A program made the position numbers and the translations under genes. Positions 1-6,104 of a stretch of DNA of 11,984 bases are shown here, piece by piece; positions within the stretch are counted from its first letter, which is position 1, and every line of letters begins with the position of its first letter. The stretch comes from an uncultured Flavobacteriales bacterium (GTDB lineage Bacteria > Bacteroidota > Bacteroidia > Flavobacteriales > CALTNV01), in NCBI GenBank assembly GCA_943845485.1, contig CALTNV010000086.1, positions 1 through 11,984 of the forward strand, in the 5' to 3' direction. Below the pieces are notes generated by a model. It made no database searches. It had not been told where the DNA came from and saw only the letters and a program-made list of their open reading frames with translations.

Positions 1-202
<202 letters not shown>

Positions 203-208
203 TCAGAA

Positions 209-772
209 TTATTTTCCAACAACTACTTTTGCAAAACGAATCACCTTATTATTTAATAAATACCCTTTTTCTGCAGTATCAATTACTTTTCCTTTATCTT
301 TAGCCTTAGCAGCAGGAAATTCAGTAATAGCTTCATGAAAATTAGTATCAAATACTTTACCTGTTGATTCTATCGCCTTTAACCCTTTACCTTCTAAAGT
401 TTTGAACAACTTATTAAAAATCAAATCAAACCCTTGTTTAAGGGCTTTTTCATCAGTAACCTTTTCATTAGCAACTATCGCTCTTTCAAAATCATCTACA
501 ACAGGCAAAACATCTTTTATCAATGTTCCATTGGCAGAAGAAATTAAATCAGCTTTTTCTTTAATTGTTCTTTTTCTAAAATTTTCAAAATCAGAATAAA
601 GTCTTAGGTACTTATCATTCAAGTCGGCAAACTTCTCTTCCAATGTTGGTTCTTTAACCTCTTCTATTTGTTCTTCTTGTTCTTCATTCACTACAGCTTC
701 ATCCTTAACCGCAGCTGCCGCCTCTTTATCTAAAAATTCTTCTTCTTTATTCTTATCTTTATCTGAATTCAT
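209..772 (-). CDS. grpE: GrpE, nucleotide exchange factor of DnaK
   Basis: GrpE releases ADP from DnaK and so completes the DnaK-DnaJ chaperone cycle in the cytoplasm. The 187-residue protein has the usual family length and order: an acidic, low-complexity N-terminus (about 1-45, rich in Glu, Lys and Asp), a long dimerising helix (about 43-85, with NDKYLRLYSDFENFRKRT), a four-helix region with VLPVVDDFERAI at 88-99, and a C-terminal beta domain. The family signature is visible at about 141-187 (FDTNFHEAITEFP, then KGYLLNNKVIRFAKVVV). It lies 18 bases upstream of dnaJ, the usual Bacteroidota grpE-dnaJ pair. The upstream region (800-852) contains repeated TGNCA motifs and a sequence resembling a sigma-54 promoter, which suggests stress control. 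Confidence 0.97.
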   Translation of the reverse strand: MNSDKDKNKEEEFLDKEAAAAVKDEAVVNEEQEEQIEEVKEPTLEEKFADLNDKYLRLYSDFENFRKRTIKEKADLISSANGTLIKDVLPVVDDFERAIVANEKVTDEKALKQGFDLIFNKLFKTLEGKGLKAIESTGKVFDTNFHEAITEFPAAKAKDKGKVIDTAEKGYLLNNKVIRFAKVVVGK

Positions 773-799
773 CTTTATTTATATTTTGATACTAATTAA

Positions 800-815
800 T
801 CAAAAAGTCTGCCAA
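800..815 (-). promoter_or_regulatory. Possible -24/-12 (sigma-54-like) promoter of grpE-dnaJ
   Basis: On the minus strand this reads TTGGCAGACTTTTTGA. The GG and the final GA start 12 bases apart, the same geometry as the GG and GC of a sigma-54 -24/-12 promoter (TGGCAC-N5-TTGC), with the GC changed to GA. Transcription would begin roughly 12 bases downstream and leave a leader of about 15 bases before the grpE ATG. I found no TAnnTTTG box in this gap, so this is the best promoter candidate. The assignment rests on resemblance only. Confidence 0.4.
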
Positions 816-827
816 CCTATTTTTTAA

Positions 828-852
828 TGGCAAATTGACACACTTAAGTCAG
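828..852. promoter_or_regulatory. TGNCA repeat cluster upstream of grpE (possible operator)
   Basis: On the plus strand TGGCA (828-832), three bases, then TGACA (836-840) form a near-direct repeat. TGAC at 836-839 also pairs with GTCA at 848-851 as an inverted repeat. A further TGCCA lies at 810-814, inside the candidate promoter. Such clustering of one five-base word just upstream of a chaperone operon looks like a binding site for an activator or repressor. No CIRCE element (TTAGCACTC-N9-GAGTGCTAA) is present. The regulator is unknown. Confidence 0.35.
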
Positions 853-876
853 TAAAACATGAAAAATTATCACCTT

Positions 877-1104
877 CTAATACTCTGAAAAAACACAAGT
901 TGTTTCTTTGAAACCATCAACACTATTAGCTCTTTCACACCTATCTTCAAGTGTAGATTTTTTTCCTTTCCAAATAGTTGGTTCAATAACAGTAGTATCT
1001 GCAGGAATAGAGGAATAATCAACAGTTATGCAACTGCATGAATAATCTTTATAGCAAGAAGATAAAAAAAGTGCTATCGTTGATAATAATAATATTTTTT
1101 TCAT
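877..1104 (-). CDS. Small cysteine-rich lipoprotein of unknown function
   Basis: A 75-residue protein that I cannot assign to a named family. It begins with a lipoprotein signal: Lys at positions 2-3, a hydrophobic stretch LLLSTIALFL, and a lipobox-like LSSC with the lipidated Cys at residue 17. The mature part is only about 58 residues. It contains four further cysteines, a C-S-C pair at 23/25 and two near the C-terminus (in DRCERA and TTCVF), compatible with two disulfide bridges in the oxidising periplasm. The gene stands alone, about 100 bases upstream of grpE and 70 bases downstream of the transglycosylase-like gene, all on the same strand. A TATTTTTG -7 box lies about 25 bases upstream of the start. 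The good signal peptide and conserved-looking cysteines argue for a real gene despite its size. Confidence 0.75.
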   Translation of the reverse strand: MKKILLLSTIALFLSSCYKDYSCSCITVDYSSIPADTTVIEPTIWKGKKSTLEDRCERANSVDGFKETTCVFSEY

Positions 1105-1128
1105 AGGAAATAATTATTTTTTTAACAC

Positions 1129-1136
1129 CAAAAATA
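1129..1136 (-). promoter_or_regulatory. Candidate Bacteroidota -7 box for the small lipoprotein
   Basis: On the minus strand this reads TATTTTTG, an exact match to the Bacteroidota -7 consensus TAnnTTTG. It would start transcription roughly 18 bases before the ATG at 1104. There is no clear TTTG -33 element at the expected distance upstream, and the region is AT-rich, so chance matches are easy. Confidence 0.4.
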
Positions 1137-1174
1137 TATATAAAATATGATATAATAAGAAAGTAGAAATAGAT

Positions 1175-2077
1175 TTAAAAAGTACTAAAGGGCAAAGTAT
1201 CAATAATATCAAAAACAAACATTAAATTCATCAATTCAATATTCGCTGCAATAGCAACTTGACTATAATTTTGAGATGCATTTTGAAAACTTTTATAGTT
1301 TGTTTGCCATAAAGAAGTAATAAATGACTGACCAAATACTGTTGGACTCATATAATCAACCACCCTTTTAACATTGGTTGCTCCTGCATGATAAATATGC
1401 AACACAAGCAATTGAAACCAAATATCAGACTCACTATAACTCGTCGAATCAATATAAGATCTAACAATACTATGCGCTTTAGGTATACAGCTATGACTTA
1501 TTAATTTAGCTGCCACCTCAGCTGATTTATTAAAATCTTCTCTTTCATCAATACTCTTATTAACTTTCAACCCATACTGTTTTGCAACAGACTCCATGAG
1601 CTGGAATGATCCATAGGCACCAACACTTGACTTTCGTATTTTACCTGGACTTTCAATTAATAAAATACTTTGAGCGTACCAAGAATCAACATTTAAAGAA
1701 TCAAATATTGGTTTAGCTTTAACAATATCTTTAAGCACTTTATGAAATTGGTAATAATCTGATTTACCTGAAGTTACATAAAAAACTAATGAACTATCCT
1801 CATTTAAAGCAATTCGTAAACTATCAAAATAAGAATCTTTTTGTTCTTGGGTTTGTAACATCCAAGAATCAAAATTAACTGTTTCAATAATTTCTCTAGT
1901 AGTAGAATTATTGATTACAGCTATGTTATTATCTAATCTAAAAATAGTTTGCCAAAATTTAATTTGATTTAAATCTCCCCATCCTTCATTAATCAAATTA
2001 TGTGATGGAATTACTTTATCTTGAGAAAAAACTATATTACAACTGATTAATAAAACAAATAGTCCTATTTTTTTCAT
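1175..2077 (-). CDS. Secreted lytic-transglycosylase-like (SLT fold) protein
   Basis: A 300-residue exported protein, probably a peptidoglycan lytic transglycosylase. A signal peptide covers residues 1-18 (basic start, hydrophobic LFVLLI, cut after VFS). The SLT-type lysozyme-like domain is at about 130-245. It shows ILLIESPG with candidate catalytic Glu142, GAYGSFQLMESVAKQYGL at 153-170 (the family's G-x-x-G-x-x-Q-x-M block), and HAGATNV at 230-236, matching the family's Y-N-A-G-x-x-x-V block. Residues 20-125 and 250-300 are not recognisable. The usual ES-S/G after the Glu is ESPG here, and the Tyr-Asn of the last motif is Tyr-His, so activity is likely but not certain. Its ATG overlaps the stop of the upstream nuclease-like gene in an ATGA junction, implying translational coupling. 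Confidence 0.82.
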   Translation of the reverse strand: MKKIGLFVLLISCNIVFSQDKVIPSHNLINEGWGDLNQIKFWQTIFRLDNNIAVINNSTTREIIETVNFDSWMLQTQEQKDSYFDSLRIALNEDSSLVFYVTSGKSDYYQFHKVLKDIVKAKPIFDSLNVDSWYAQSILLIESPGKIRKSSVGAYGSFQLMESVAKQYGLKVNKSIDEREDFNKSAEVAAKLISHSCIPKAHSIVRSYIDSTSYSESDIWFQLLVLHIYHAGATNVKRVVDYMSPTVFGQSFITSLWQTNYKSFQNASQNYSQVAIAANIELMNLMFVFDIIDTLPFSTF

Positions 2078-3096
2078 TCTTTAATATTTTTATAATACAT
2101 AACAATAGGAAGGTGATCACTATAACCTCCTAAATAATAATTTCCAGAATAGGTTCTAAAGGGTTTTTCATCCTTTAAAAGCCATTTAGGATTAAAATAA
2201 CTAACAGAATCTATTTTAAAATCTAAATGATGATTGTAGATTAGATTATTTGAAACAATAAATTGATCTAAACCTCCCCATTTACCCTGATAATAATAAG
2301 AACCTTGACCAGATGGTATACCACACATCAAATTAACTAAACTAGATGAATCATTAATACTTTTAGCTTCTAAAATATCACTTATACTTGAGTTGTAGTA
2401 ATAATCATTAAAATCACCCATAATTAAAATATTTTCATTGAGTAAACTTAAACTATCAGAATATTTTTTTAAAGTTTTTGCAGCTAAAATTCTTTTATAC
2501 TCAGATTTATTTTGTCCCAAATATCTTGAAGGCCAATGATTAACAAAAATATTTAAAATAATATCACTGTTCAATTGTTTTAACTTAACGTATAAAATTT
2601 CTCTTGTAGTATAATTACCACCTAAATTAACTTTAACAAAGGCAGTGTCTTGTAACTCAAATTCTTGAGGTAGATAAAGTAAAGCCACATCAATACCTCT
2701 CCTATCTGAACTTTCGTGATGAATAATATTATATCCAAATTTTTCTAAAGGAGACTGATAGCATAAATCCTTTAAAACATCATAATTTTCAACTTCTGAT
2801 AAGCCGATTATACTCGGCATTTTACCACTTCCAATACCTATAAATGTTTTTGAAATATTATTTATTTTTGATTGGTATCTGTCGGAATTCCATTTTTTAC
2901 TTCCATCAGGTGTAAACTCTCCATCTCTTTTTAAAGGAGTATTAATTGTATCAAATAAATTTTCAACATTATAAAAAACAATTTTATTAGATAAATCAAT
3001 ATCGTCATTATTACTGGTAAACGAAACTTCTTCGTAAGAATTACAAGCCATTAAAAATAACAGCAATATTAAACTACCAAATTTGATTTTTTTCAT
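2074..3096 (-). CDS. Endonuclease/exonuclease/phosphatase (EEP) family lipoprotein
   Basis: A 340-residue predicted lipoprotein of the EEP superfamily (DNase I/phosphodiesterase fold), which uses a divalent metal to cut phosphodiester or phosphomonoester bonds. The start MKKIKFGSLILLL leads to a lipobox LMAC with Cys18, so it is probably membrane-anchored outside the cytoplasm. The catalytic set is complete: NVENLFD at 43-49 (metal-binding Asn43 and Glu45), LSEVEN at 99-104 (Glu101), DRRGIDVALLY at 131-141, NHWPSR at 186-191, GDFND at 227-231 (Asp229, Asn230), LDQFIVS at 276-282, and the terminal SDHLPI at 326-331 (His328). Substrate cannot be told from sequence: extracellular nucleic acid, nucleotide or phospholipid are all possible. 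It is first in a two-gene unit with the transglycosylase-like gene. Confidence 0.88.
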   Translation of the reverse strand: MKKIKFGSLILLLFLMACNSYEEVSFTSNNDDIDLSNKIVFYNVENLFDTINTPLKRDGEFTPDGSKKWNSDRYQSKINNISKTFIGIGSGKMPSIIGLSEVENYDVLKDLCYQSPLEKFGYNIIHHESSDRRGIDVALLYLPQEFELQDTAFVKVNLGGNYTTREILYVKLKQLNSDIILNIFVNHWPSRYLGQNKSEYKRILAAKTLKKYSDSLSLLNENILIMGDFNDYYYNSSISDILEAKSINDSSSLVNLMCGIPSGQGSYYYQGKWGGLDQFIVSNNLIYNHHLDFKIDSVSYFNPKWLLKDEKPFRTYSGNYYLGGYSDHLPIVMYYKNIKE

Positions 3097-3128
3097 AATT
3101 GCGATATATCTATAATCAAATAAAAACC

Positions 3129-3141
3129 CAATATCATATTG
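3129..3141. promoter_or_regulatory. Perfect palindrome between divergent genes
   Basis: CAATAT-C-ATATTG, a perfect 6-1-6 inverted repeat, lies in the 93-base gap between the divergent EEP lipoprotein and 3-hydroxyanthranilate dioxygenase genes. Its right arm contains the TTG of the candidate -33 element of the dioxygenase promoter, where a bound repressor would block transcription. An AT-rich palindrome of this size can also arise by chance. Confidence 0.3.
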
Positions 3142-3168
3142 AGTTAAATAATATTTTAATTAATTTTC
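3139..3168 (+). promoter_or_regulatory. Candidate promoter of the 3-hydroxyanthranilate dioxygenase gene
   Basis: A TTG (3139-3141) is followed after 19 bases by TAATTTTC (3161-3168), one mismatch from the Bacteroidota -7 consensus TAnnTTTG. The spacing suits the family of -33/-7 promoters. Transcription would start about 15 bases before the ATG at 3190, giving a short leader. Confidence 0.4.
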
Positions 3169-3189
3169 CGGTATAAAATTAAGATAATT

Positions 3190-3714
3190 ATGGGAGTTCG
3201 TAAACCTTTTAACTTTAAAGCTTGGATAGACGAGCATAGACACTTACTAAAACCACCAGTTGGTAACAAACAAATTTTTGAAGATGCTGATTTTATAGTA
3301 ATGGTTGTTGGTGGGCCGAATGCTAGAAAAGACTATCATTTTAATGAAGGAGAAGAATTTTTTTATCAATTAGAAGGAGATGCAATTGTAAAAATTCAAG
3401 AAGATGGAAAGTCAGTTGAAATAAACATCAAAGAGGGAGATATATTTTTATTACCTCCAAGAATTCCTCACTCTCCAATTAGACCCGAAAATTCTGTAGG
3501 TTTAGTAATAGAGAGAAAAAGGAAAGAAACAGAGAAAGATGGTTTATTATGGTATTGTGATAAATGTAACCATAAACTTTATGAAAACTATTTTAACTTA
3601 AAAGATATTGAAACAGGTTTTGCTTCAACATTTAAACATTTTTACAGTTCAGAAGAATTAAGAACTTGTGATAACTGCGGACATGTGATGGAAATTGATG
3701 AAAGGTTTGTTTAA
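3190..3714 (+). CDS. nbaC: 3-hydroxyanthranilate 3,4-dioxygenase
   Basis: This cytoplasmic non-haem Fe(II) enzyme opens the ring of 3-hydroxyanthranilate with O2. The product cyclises to quinolinate, the precursor for NAD made from tryptophan. The 174-residue length matches the bacterial enzyme. The cupin core gives the metal triad His50, Glu56 and His94, each one residue off the His51/Glu57/His95 of the Cupriavidus enzyme. The substrate-binding residues Arg46, Arg98 and Glu109 are also in place. The C-terminus has the rubredoxin-like second iron site of bacterial forms: CDKC (Cys123, Cys126) and CDNC (Cys160, Cys163). No other kynurenine-pathway gene is in the window. A strong hairpin terminator starts 16 bases after the stop codon. 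An AT-rich palindrome near the promoter may be an operator. Confidence 0.96.
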   Translation: MGVRKPFNFKAWIDEHRHLLKPPVGNKQIFEDADFIVMVVGGPNARKDYHFNEGEEFFYQLEGDAIVKIQEDGKSVEINIKEGDIFLLPPRIPHSPIRPENSVGLVIERKRKETEKDGLLWYCDKCNHKLYENYFNLKDIETGFASTFKHFYSSEELRTCDNCGHVMEIDERFV

Positions 3715-3721
3715 TCTTAAT

Positions 3722-3778
3722 ATTCATTTAATAAAAAAACCATAGAAGTAATATCTATGGTTTTTTTATTGAATGAAT
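3722..3778. terminator. Bidirectional terminator that includes the end of the glycosyltransferase gene
   Basis: Two arms of about 24-25 bases pair with a single mismatch around a 9-base loop (AAGTAATAT at 3746-3754). The core is AAAAAAACCATAG / CTATGGTTTTTTT. The A-run before and T-run after make it work as an intrinsic terminator in both directions, serving the dioxygenase gene (plus) and the glycosyltransferase gene (minus). The minus-strand stop codon, at 3755-3757, and the last seven codons of that gene form one whole arm. Confidence 0.88.
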
Positions 3779-4729
3779 TTTAGACAAATACTCTTGCTCT
3801 GTCTGTCCTTTAGTTGGGTAAAACAACACTTTTTGTAAAGAGTTTAAAACGTACAAATCCATAATTGTAGAATAACCCGATCTAGCAATAATTTTTTCAG
3901 CATTTAAAACACACATTAAAAAATTAGTATCGTCAATATTAAATATTACTATAATATTTGCTGGAACATCAACAGCTTCAATATGATTTAAACCACTAAT
4001 CGCAATTTTTAATCTTTTTCCTGATATTGAATATTTAGAAATTAAAAAATTAAAAAAATGTGACTTTTGAGGCTCTGGACCTGAAACAATAGCAAAATCA
4101 AATATATCTTTTAAAAAAAATGGTGTAATGGTATTTTTAAATCTACTTTGAGGTTTTATAAAACTAACAACTAAGCTTTTCTGAAATGAATACCTTAAAC
4201 TTGATAAATCGCCGCTAAGTAAATGATTTGAATAATCAGGAATAAGAATCTGATTGAATTTTTGTAATTTCTTAAAATTAATATAGTTAATTATTTTATT
4301 AAAAATACTACTTTGAATAGTTAATTGATGAGTAATAAATATTGACTTAACCGATTTACTATAAGCGCCATAACAACTATCTGAAATAACTAAATCTGGA
4401 TGGTACTTAACAACAAGCTCATTTAATAATTTCTTTTCTTTAACAATAACATATAAAAGCTTTGGTAATTGAAATAATAATTTTATTTGTGTAAATAAAG
4501 AATTAGAAGCATAAGTAACCTTATAATCTGGAGAAGATTTGATCGTTAAATCTGAAAATCTGCTTTGTAAATACTCTTTAGCATTTCCTGAACTAACTAA
4601 AATAATATTATTATTATTATTTATTAAATCCTCAATAATAGGAATAGATCTAGTAGCATGACCTAATCCCCAGTTTAAAATAAAAAAAATGATTTTTTTA
4701 TTTCTTATTGTGGATAAATAATCACTCAT
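3755..4729 (-). CDS. GT-B fold glycosyltransferase, family 28-like
   Basis: Probably transfers a sugar from a nucleotide-sugar donor, perhaps in cell-surface or glycolipid synthesis; the substrate is unknown. I chose the ATG at 4729, which overlaps the upstream stop codon (ATGAGTGA), giving 324 residues; ATGs at 4738 and 4753 are also in frame. The N-terminal half has NWGLGHATR (19-27), the glycine-rich G-x-GH-x-x-R loop of GT28/MurG-like enzymes. The C-terminal half has ARSGYSTIMDL (282-292) and PTKGQTEQEYL (305-315), the donor-site blocks of GT28 C-terminal domains, including Gln-Glu. The protein stops only nine residues after the second block, where relatives usually continue for a further helix, and its stop codon is within the terminator stem. 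It appears slightly truncated at the C-terminus but is otherwise intact. Confidence 0.8.
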   Translation of the reverse strand: MSDYLSTIRNKKIIFFILNWGLGHATRSIPIIEDLINNNNNIILVSSGNAKEYLQSRFSDLTIKSSPDYKVTYASNSLFTQIKLLFQLPKLLYVIVKEKKLLNELVVKYHPDLVISDSCYGAYSKSVKSIFITHQLTIQSSIFNKIINYINFKKLQKFNQILIPDYSNHLLSGDLSSLRYSFQKSLVVSFIKPQSRFKNTITPFFLKDIFDFAIVSGPEPQKSHFFNFLISKYSISGKRLKIAISGLNHIEAVDVPANIIVIFNIDDTNFLMCVLNAEKIIARSGYSTIMDLYVLNSLQKVLFYPTKGQTEQEYLSKIHSIKKP

Positions 4730-4976
4730 ATAAACCATTAAAATAATTATCATTCATGGTTTTTTCATGATTATAAGCTTGTAAAACTTTAGTTTGGTTG
4801 TTTTCAAAATCTTTAATAAATGAAAGTAAAAAGTTAAAATCCTTTTCTCCAATTCTATCAATATCTAAAGAGGCTAAAAGCTTTTCAAGTAAAACTTCTC
4901 TATTTAAAGACAACTGTTCGTGTAGAGCATGTTCTGCATCTCTATTTCTTTCAAAATTATCATTAATAGTTTTCAT
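4722..4976 (-). CDS. Small helical protein of unknown function, coupled to the glycosyltransferase
   Basis: An 84-residue protein with no signal peptide, membrane segment or cysteine. I do not recognise a family. The sequence is strongly charged and looks wholly helical: NFERNRDAEHALHEQLSLNREVLLEKLLASL at 7-37 has amphipathic spacing, followed by a second helix around EKDFNFLLSFIKDFENNQ at 44-61. A cytoplasmic adaptor or oligomerising helical hairpin would be compatible, but this is inference. The stop codon overlaps the chosen ATG of the glycosyltransferase (ATGAGTGA), so the two are probably co-translated. The overlapping ORF on the plus strand is a shadow. The reading is supported by the coupling and ordinary composition rather than by homology. 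Confidence 0.65.
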   Translation of the reverse strand: MKTINDNFERNRDAEHALHEQLSLNREVLLEKLLASLDIDRIGEKDFNFLLSFIKDFENNQTKVLQAYNHEKTMNDNYFNGLYE

Positions 4977-5276
4977 AAATAAGATTTTGAAGTTTAAATA
5001 CTAATTTAGACTAATATAAATAATGATATTGAAAGAATAAATAAAAGAACTAATAGATTGTAAGGATAGAAAAACATCTACATCTTTTTTTTTAAAATTA
5101 GTTATAGAAAAGGTAATATAAGTTATATAATAAGTTAATTTTTAACTGGAAAAAAATAATACATATAGAATTTAAAACAATTACTATATTTAGTATTATT
5201 AATTTGACACTTTTTAGCATAACTTTACATAGAAATTTAACCAAAGAAATTACATAAATCAATTAAGATAATAATT
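4977..5276. other. 300-base AT-rich intergenic region between divergent genes
   Basis: It separates the small helical gene (minus) from the Spy-like gene (plus) and must hold both promoters. I see no convincing ORF or RNA gene. A perfect 6-3-6 inverted repeat, AGTTAA-TTT-TTAACT, lies at 5133-5147. Near the plus-strand gene, TTGACA (5204-5209) and TAACTTTA (5220-5227, one mismatch from TAnnTTTG) look promoter-like. They are only about 13 bases apart, too close to form a standard pair, so I do not call a promoter. Confidence 0.5.
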
Positions 5277-5873
5277 ATGAAAAAGATTAGCCTAATTATT
5301 TTGAGCGCAATTACTTTATCAAGCTTAAATGCACAAACATCAGATAATGATATTACAAAAAAAGAATTAAGAGAAGAAAAGAGAAAAGAAATACTCACTG
5401 AAAAAAAAGGCTTTATTCAAGAGAAACTTCAATTAGATGATATTAGAATGGATGCTTTTTGGAATATTTATCTCCTAAATGAAGATAATAAGTATGCAGA
5501 TAGAATAAAACAATACGGCAAAGAAAAGATTGACTATGATATGCTAACAGAAGATGAAGCAAATCAATTAATACAGGAAAAATTTGAACTAGCTCAAATT
5601 AAAATTCAAAGACAAGAAGTTTTCACAAATGACCTAAGAAGTGTATTAACGCCAGTAGAAATTTTAAAACTTAATGAGGCAGAAAGAGAATTTAAGGAAA
5701 AACTGTTAAATGAGTTAAACAATGAAAAACCTGTTTACAAATACAATAACGCAACTAAAAATTCAAAAGATCTAGCTCCAAAGCAAAATCAAGAATTAAT
5801 TAAAATTAGTACAGAAGGCAAATACGAAGAAAATAAAAAATATAACAATAATAGAAAAAACATGTACGAATAA
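5277..5873 (+). CDS. Secreted charged helical protein, Spy/CpxP-like
   Basis: A 198-residue exported protein. The signal peptide is clear: MKKISLIILSAITLSSLNAQ with cleavage probably after Ala19 or Gln20. The mature part is almost all charged helix. FIQEKLQLDDIRMDAFWNIY (46-65) resembles the motif of helical periplasmic proteins often annotated in Flavobacteriia as sensors of ECF sigma factors. LTEDEANQLIQEKFELAQIK (90-109) and SVLTPVEILKLNEAEREFK (122-140) resemble the L-T-x-E-Q and L-T-P-E-Q blocks of Spy/CpxP chaperones. The last 50 residues (about 149-198) are a poorly structured, Asn/Lys-rich tail with no recognisable domain. No sigma or anti-sigma gene is adjacent, so the regulatory role is only a family-level guess. 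A hairpin follows at 5898-5931. Confidence 0.7.
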   Translation: MKKISLIILSAITLSSLNAQTSDNDITKKELREEKRKEILTEKKGFIQEKLQLDDIRMDAFWNIYLLNEDNKYADRIKQYGKEKIDYDMLTEDEANQLIQEKFELAQIKIQRQEVFTNDLRSVLTPVEILKLNEAEREFKEKLLNELNNEKPVYKYNNATKNSKDLAPKQNQELIKISTEGKYEENKKYNNNRKNMYE

Positions 5874-5897
5874 TATATAAAACAACACTTTTTTCAT

Positions 5898-5931
5898 AAA
5901 CCAATTTGAATCTAAATTCTCAAATTGGTTT
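5898..5931 (+). terminator. Hairpin after the Spy-like gene, probable terminator
   Basis: AAACCAATTTGA (5898-5909) pairs perfectly with TCAAATTGGTTT (5920-5931) across a 10-base loop, 24 bases after the stop codon. The T-run after the stem is short (TTT then AAAAC), so termination may be incomplete. Confidence 0.6.
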
Positions 5932-6061
5932 AAAACTGAAACTTAACTAACACTTTTTTACTTTATTTTAATAAAAAAGGTATCTTATATTTATATAAAG
6001 TTAAAATCAAGAAAAAATTAAACATGTATTTAAAATCTTTTAGAGCTTTAAATCAATATTA

Positions 6062-6082
6062 GATAAGCTTATCAATGATAAG
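6062..6082. repeat. Overlapping GATAAG inverted repeats
   Basis: Three copies of GATAAG/CTTATC lie together in 21 bases: GATAAG (6062-6067), CTTATC (6068-6073) and GATAAG (6077-6082). The first two form the perfect palindrome GATAAGCTTATC. The last two form CTTATCA-A-TGATAAG, also perfect. Either, but not both, hairpins can form at once. The region is intergenic and just upstream (plus sense) of the long terminator at 6105. Confidence 0.5.
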
Positions 6083-6104
6083 GTAAGAATATAATAGTCA
6101 CGTA

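Noticed and set aside
402..599. 65-codon plus-strand frame inside grpE
   Set aside because: It lies antisense to a certain gene, has no start signal, and its composition follows from the grpE codons.
3755..4753. Frameshifted pseudogene for the glycosyltransferase
   Set aside because: The N-terminal and C-terminal motifs are in one open frame; only the extreme C-terminus seems short, so I treat it as an intact gene.
4738..4753. Upstream starts of the glycosyltransferase
   Set aside because: They would overlap the small gene by up to 32 bases and add a Met/Ile-rich stretch; the ATG at 4729 in the ATGAGTGA junction fits translational coupling better.
4798..5004. 68-codon plus-strand frame over the small helical gene
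   Set aside because: Antisense shadow with a Ser/Lys-rich composition; the minus-strand gene is coupled to the glycosyltransferase.
5204..5232. Housekeeping-type promoter TTGACA with a -10 box before the Spy-like gene
   Set aside because: The -35-like TTGACA has no fair TATAAT at 17 bases, and the Bacteroidota-type TAACTTTA is too close to it.
6024..6062. 12-codon frame between the Spy-like and porP genes
   Set aside because: Too short and without a leader signal; frames of this size are expected by chance in AT-rich DNA.
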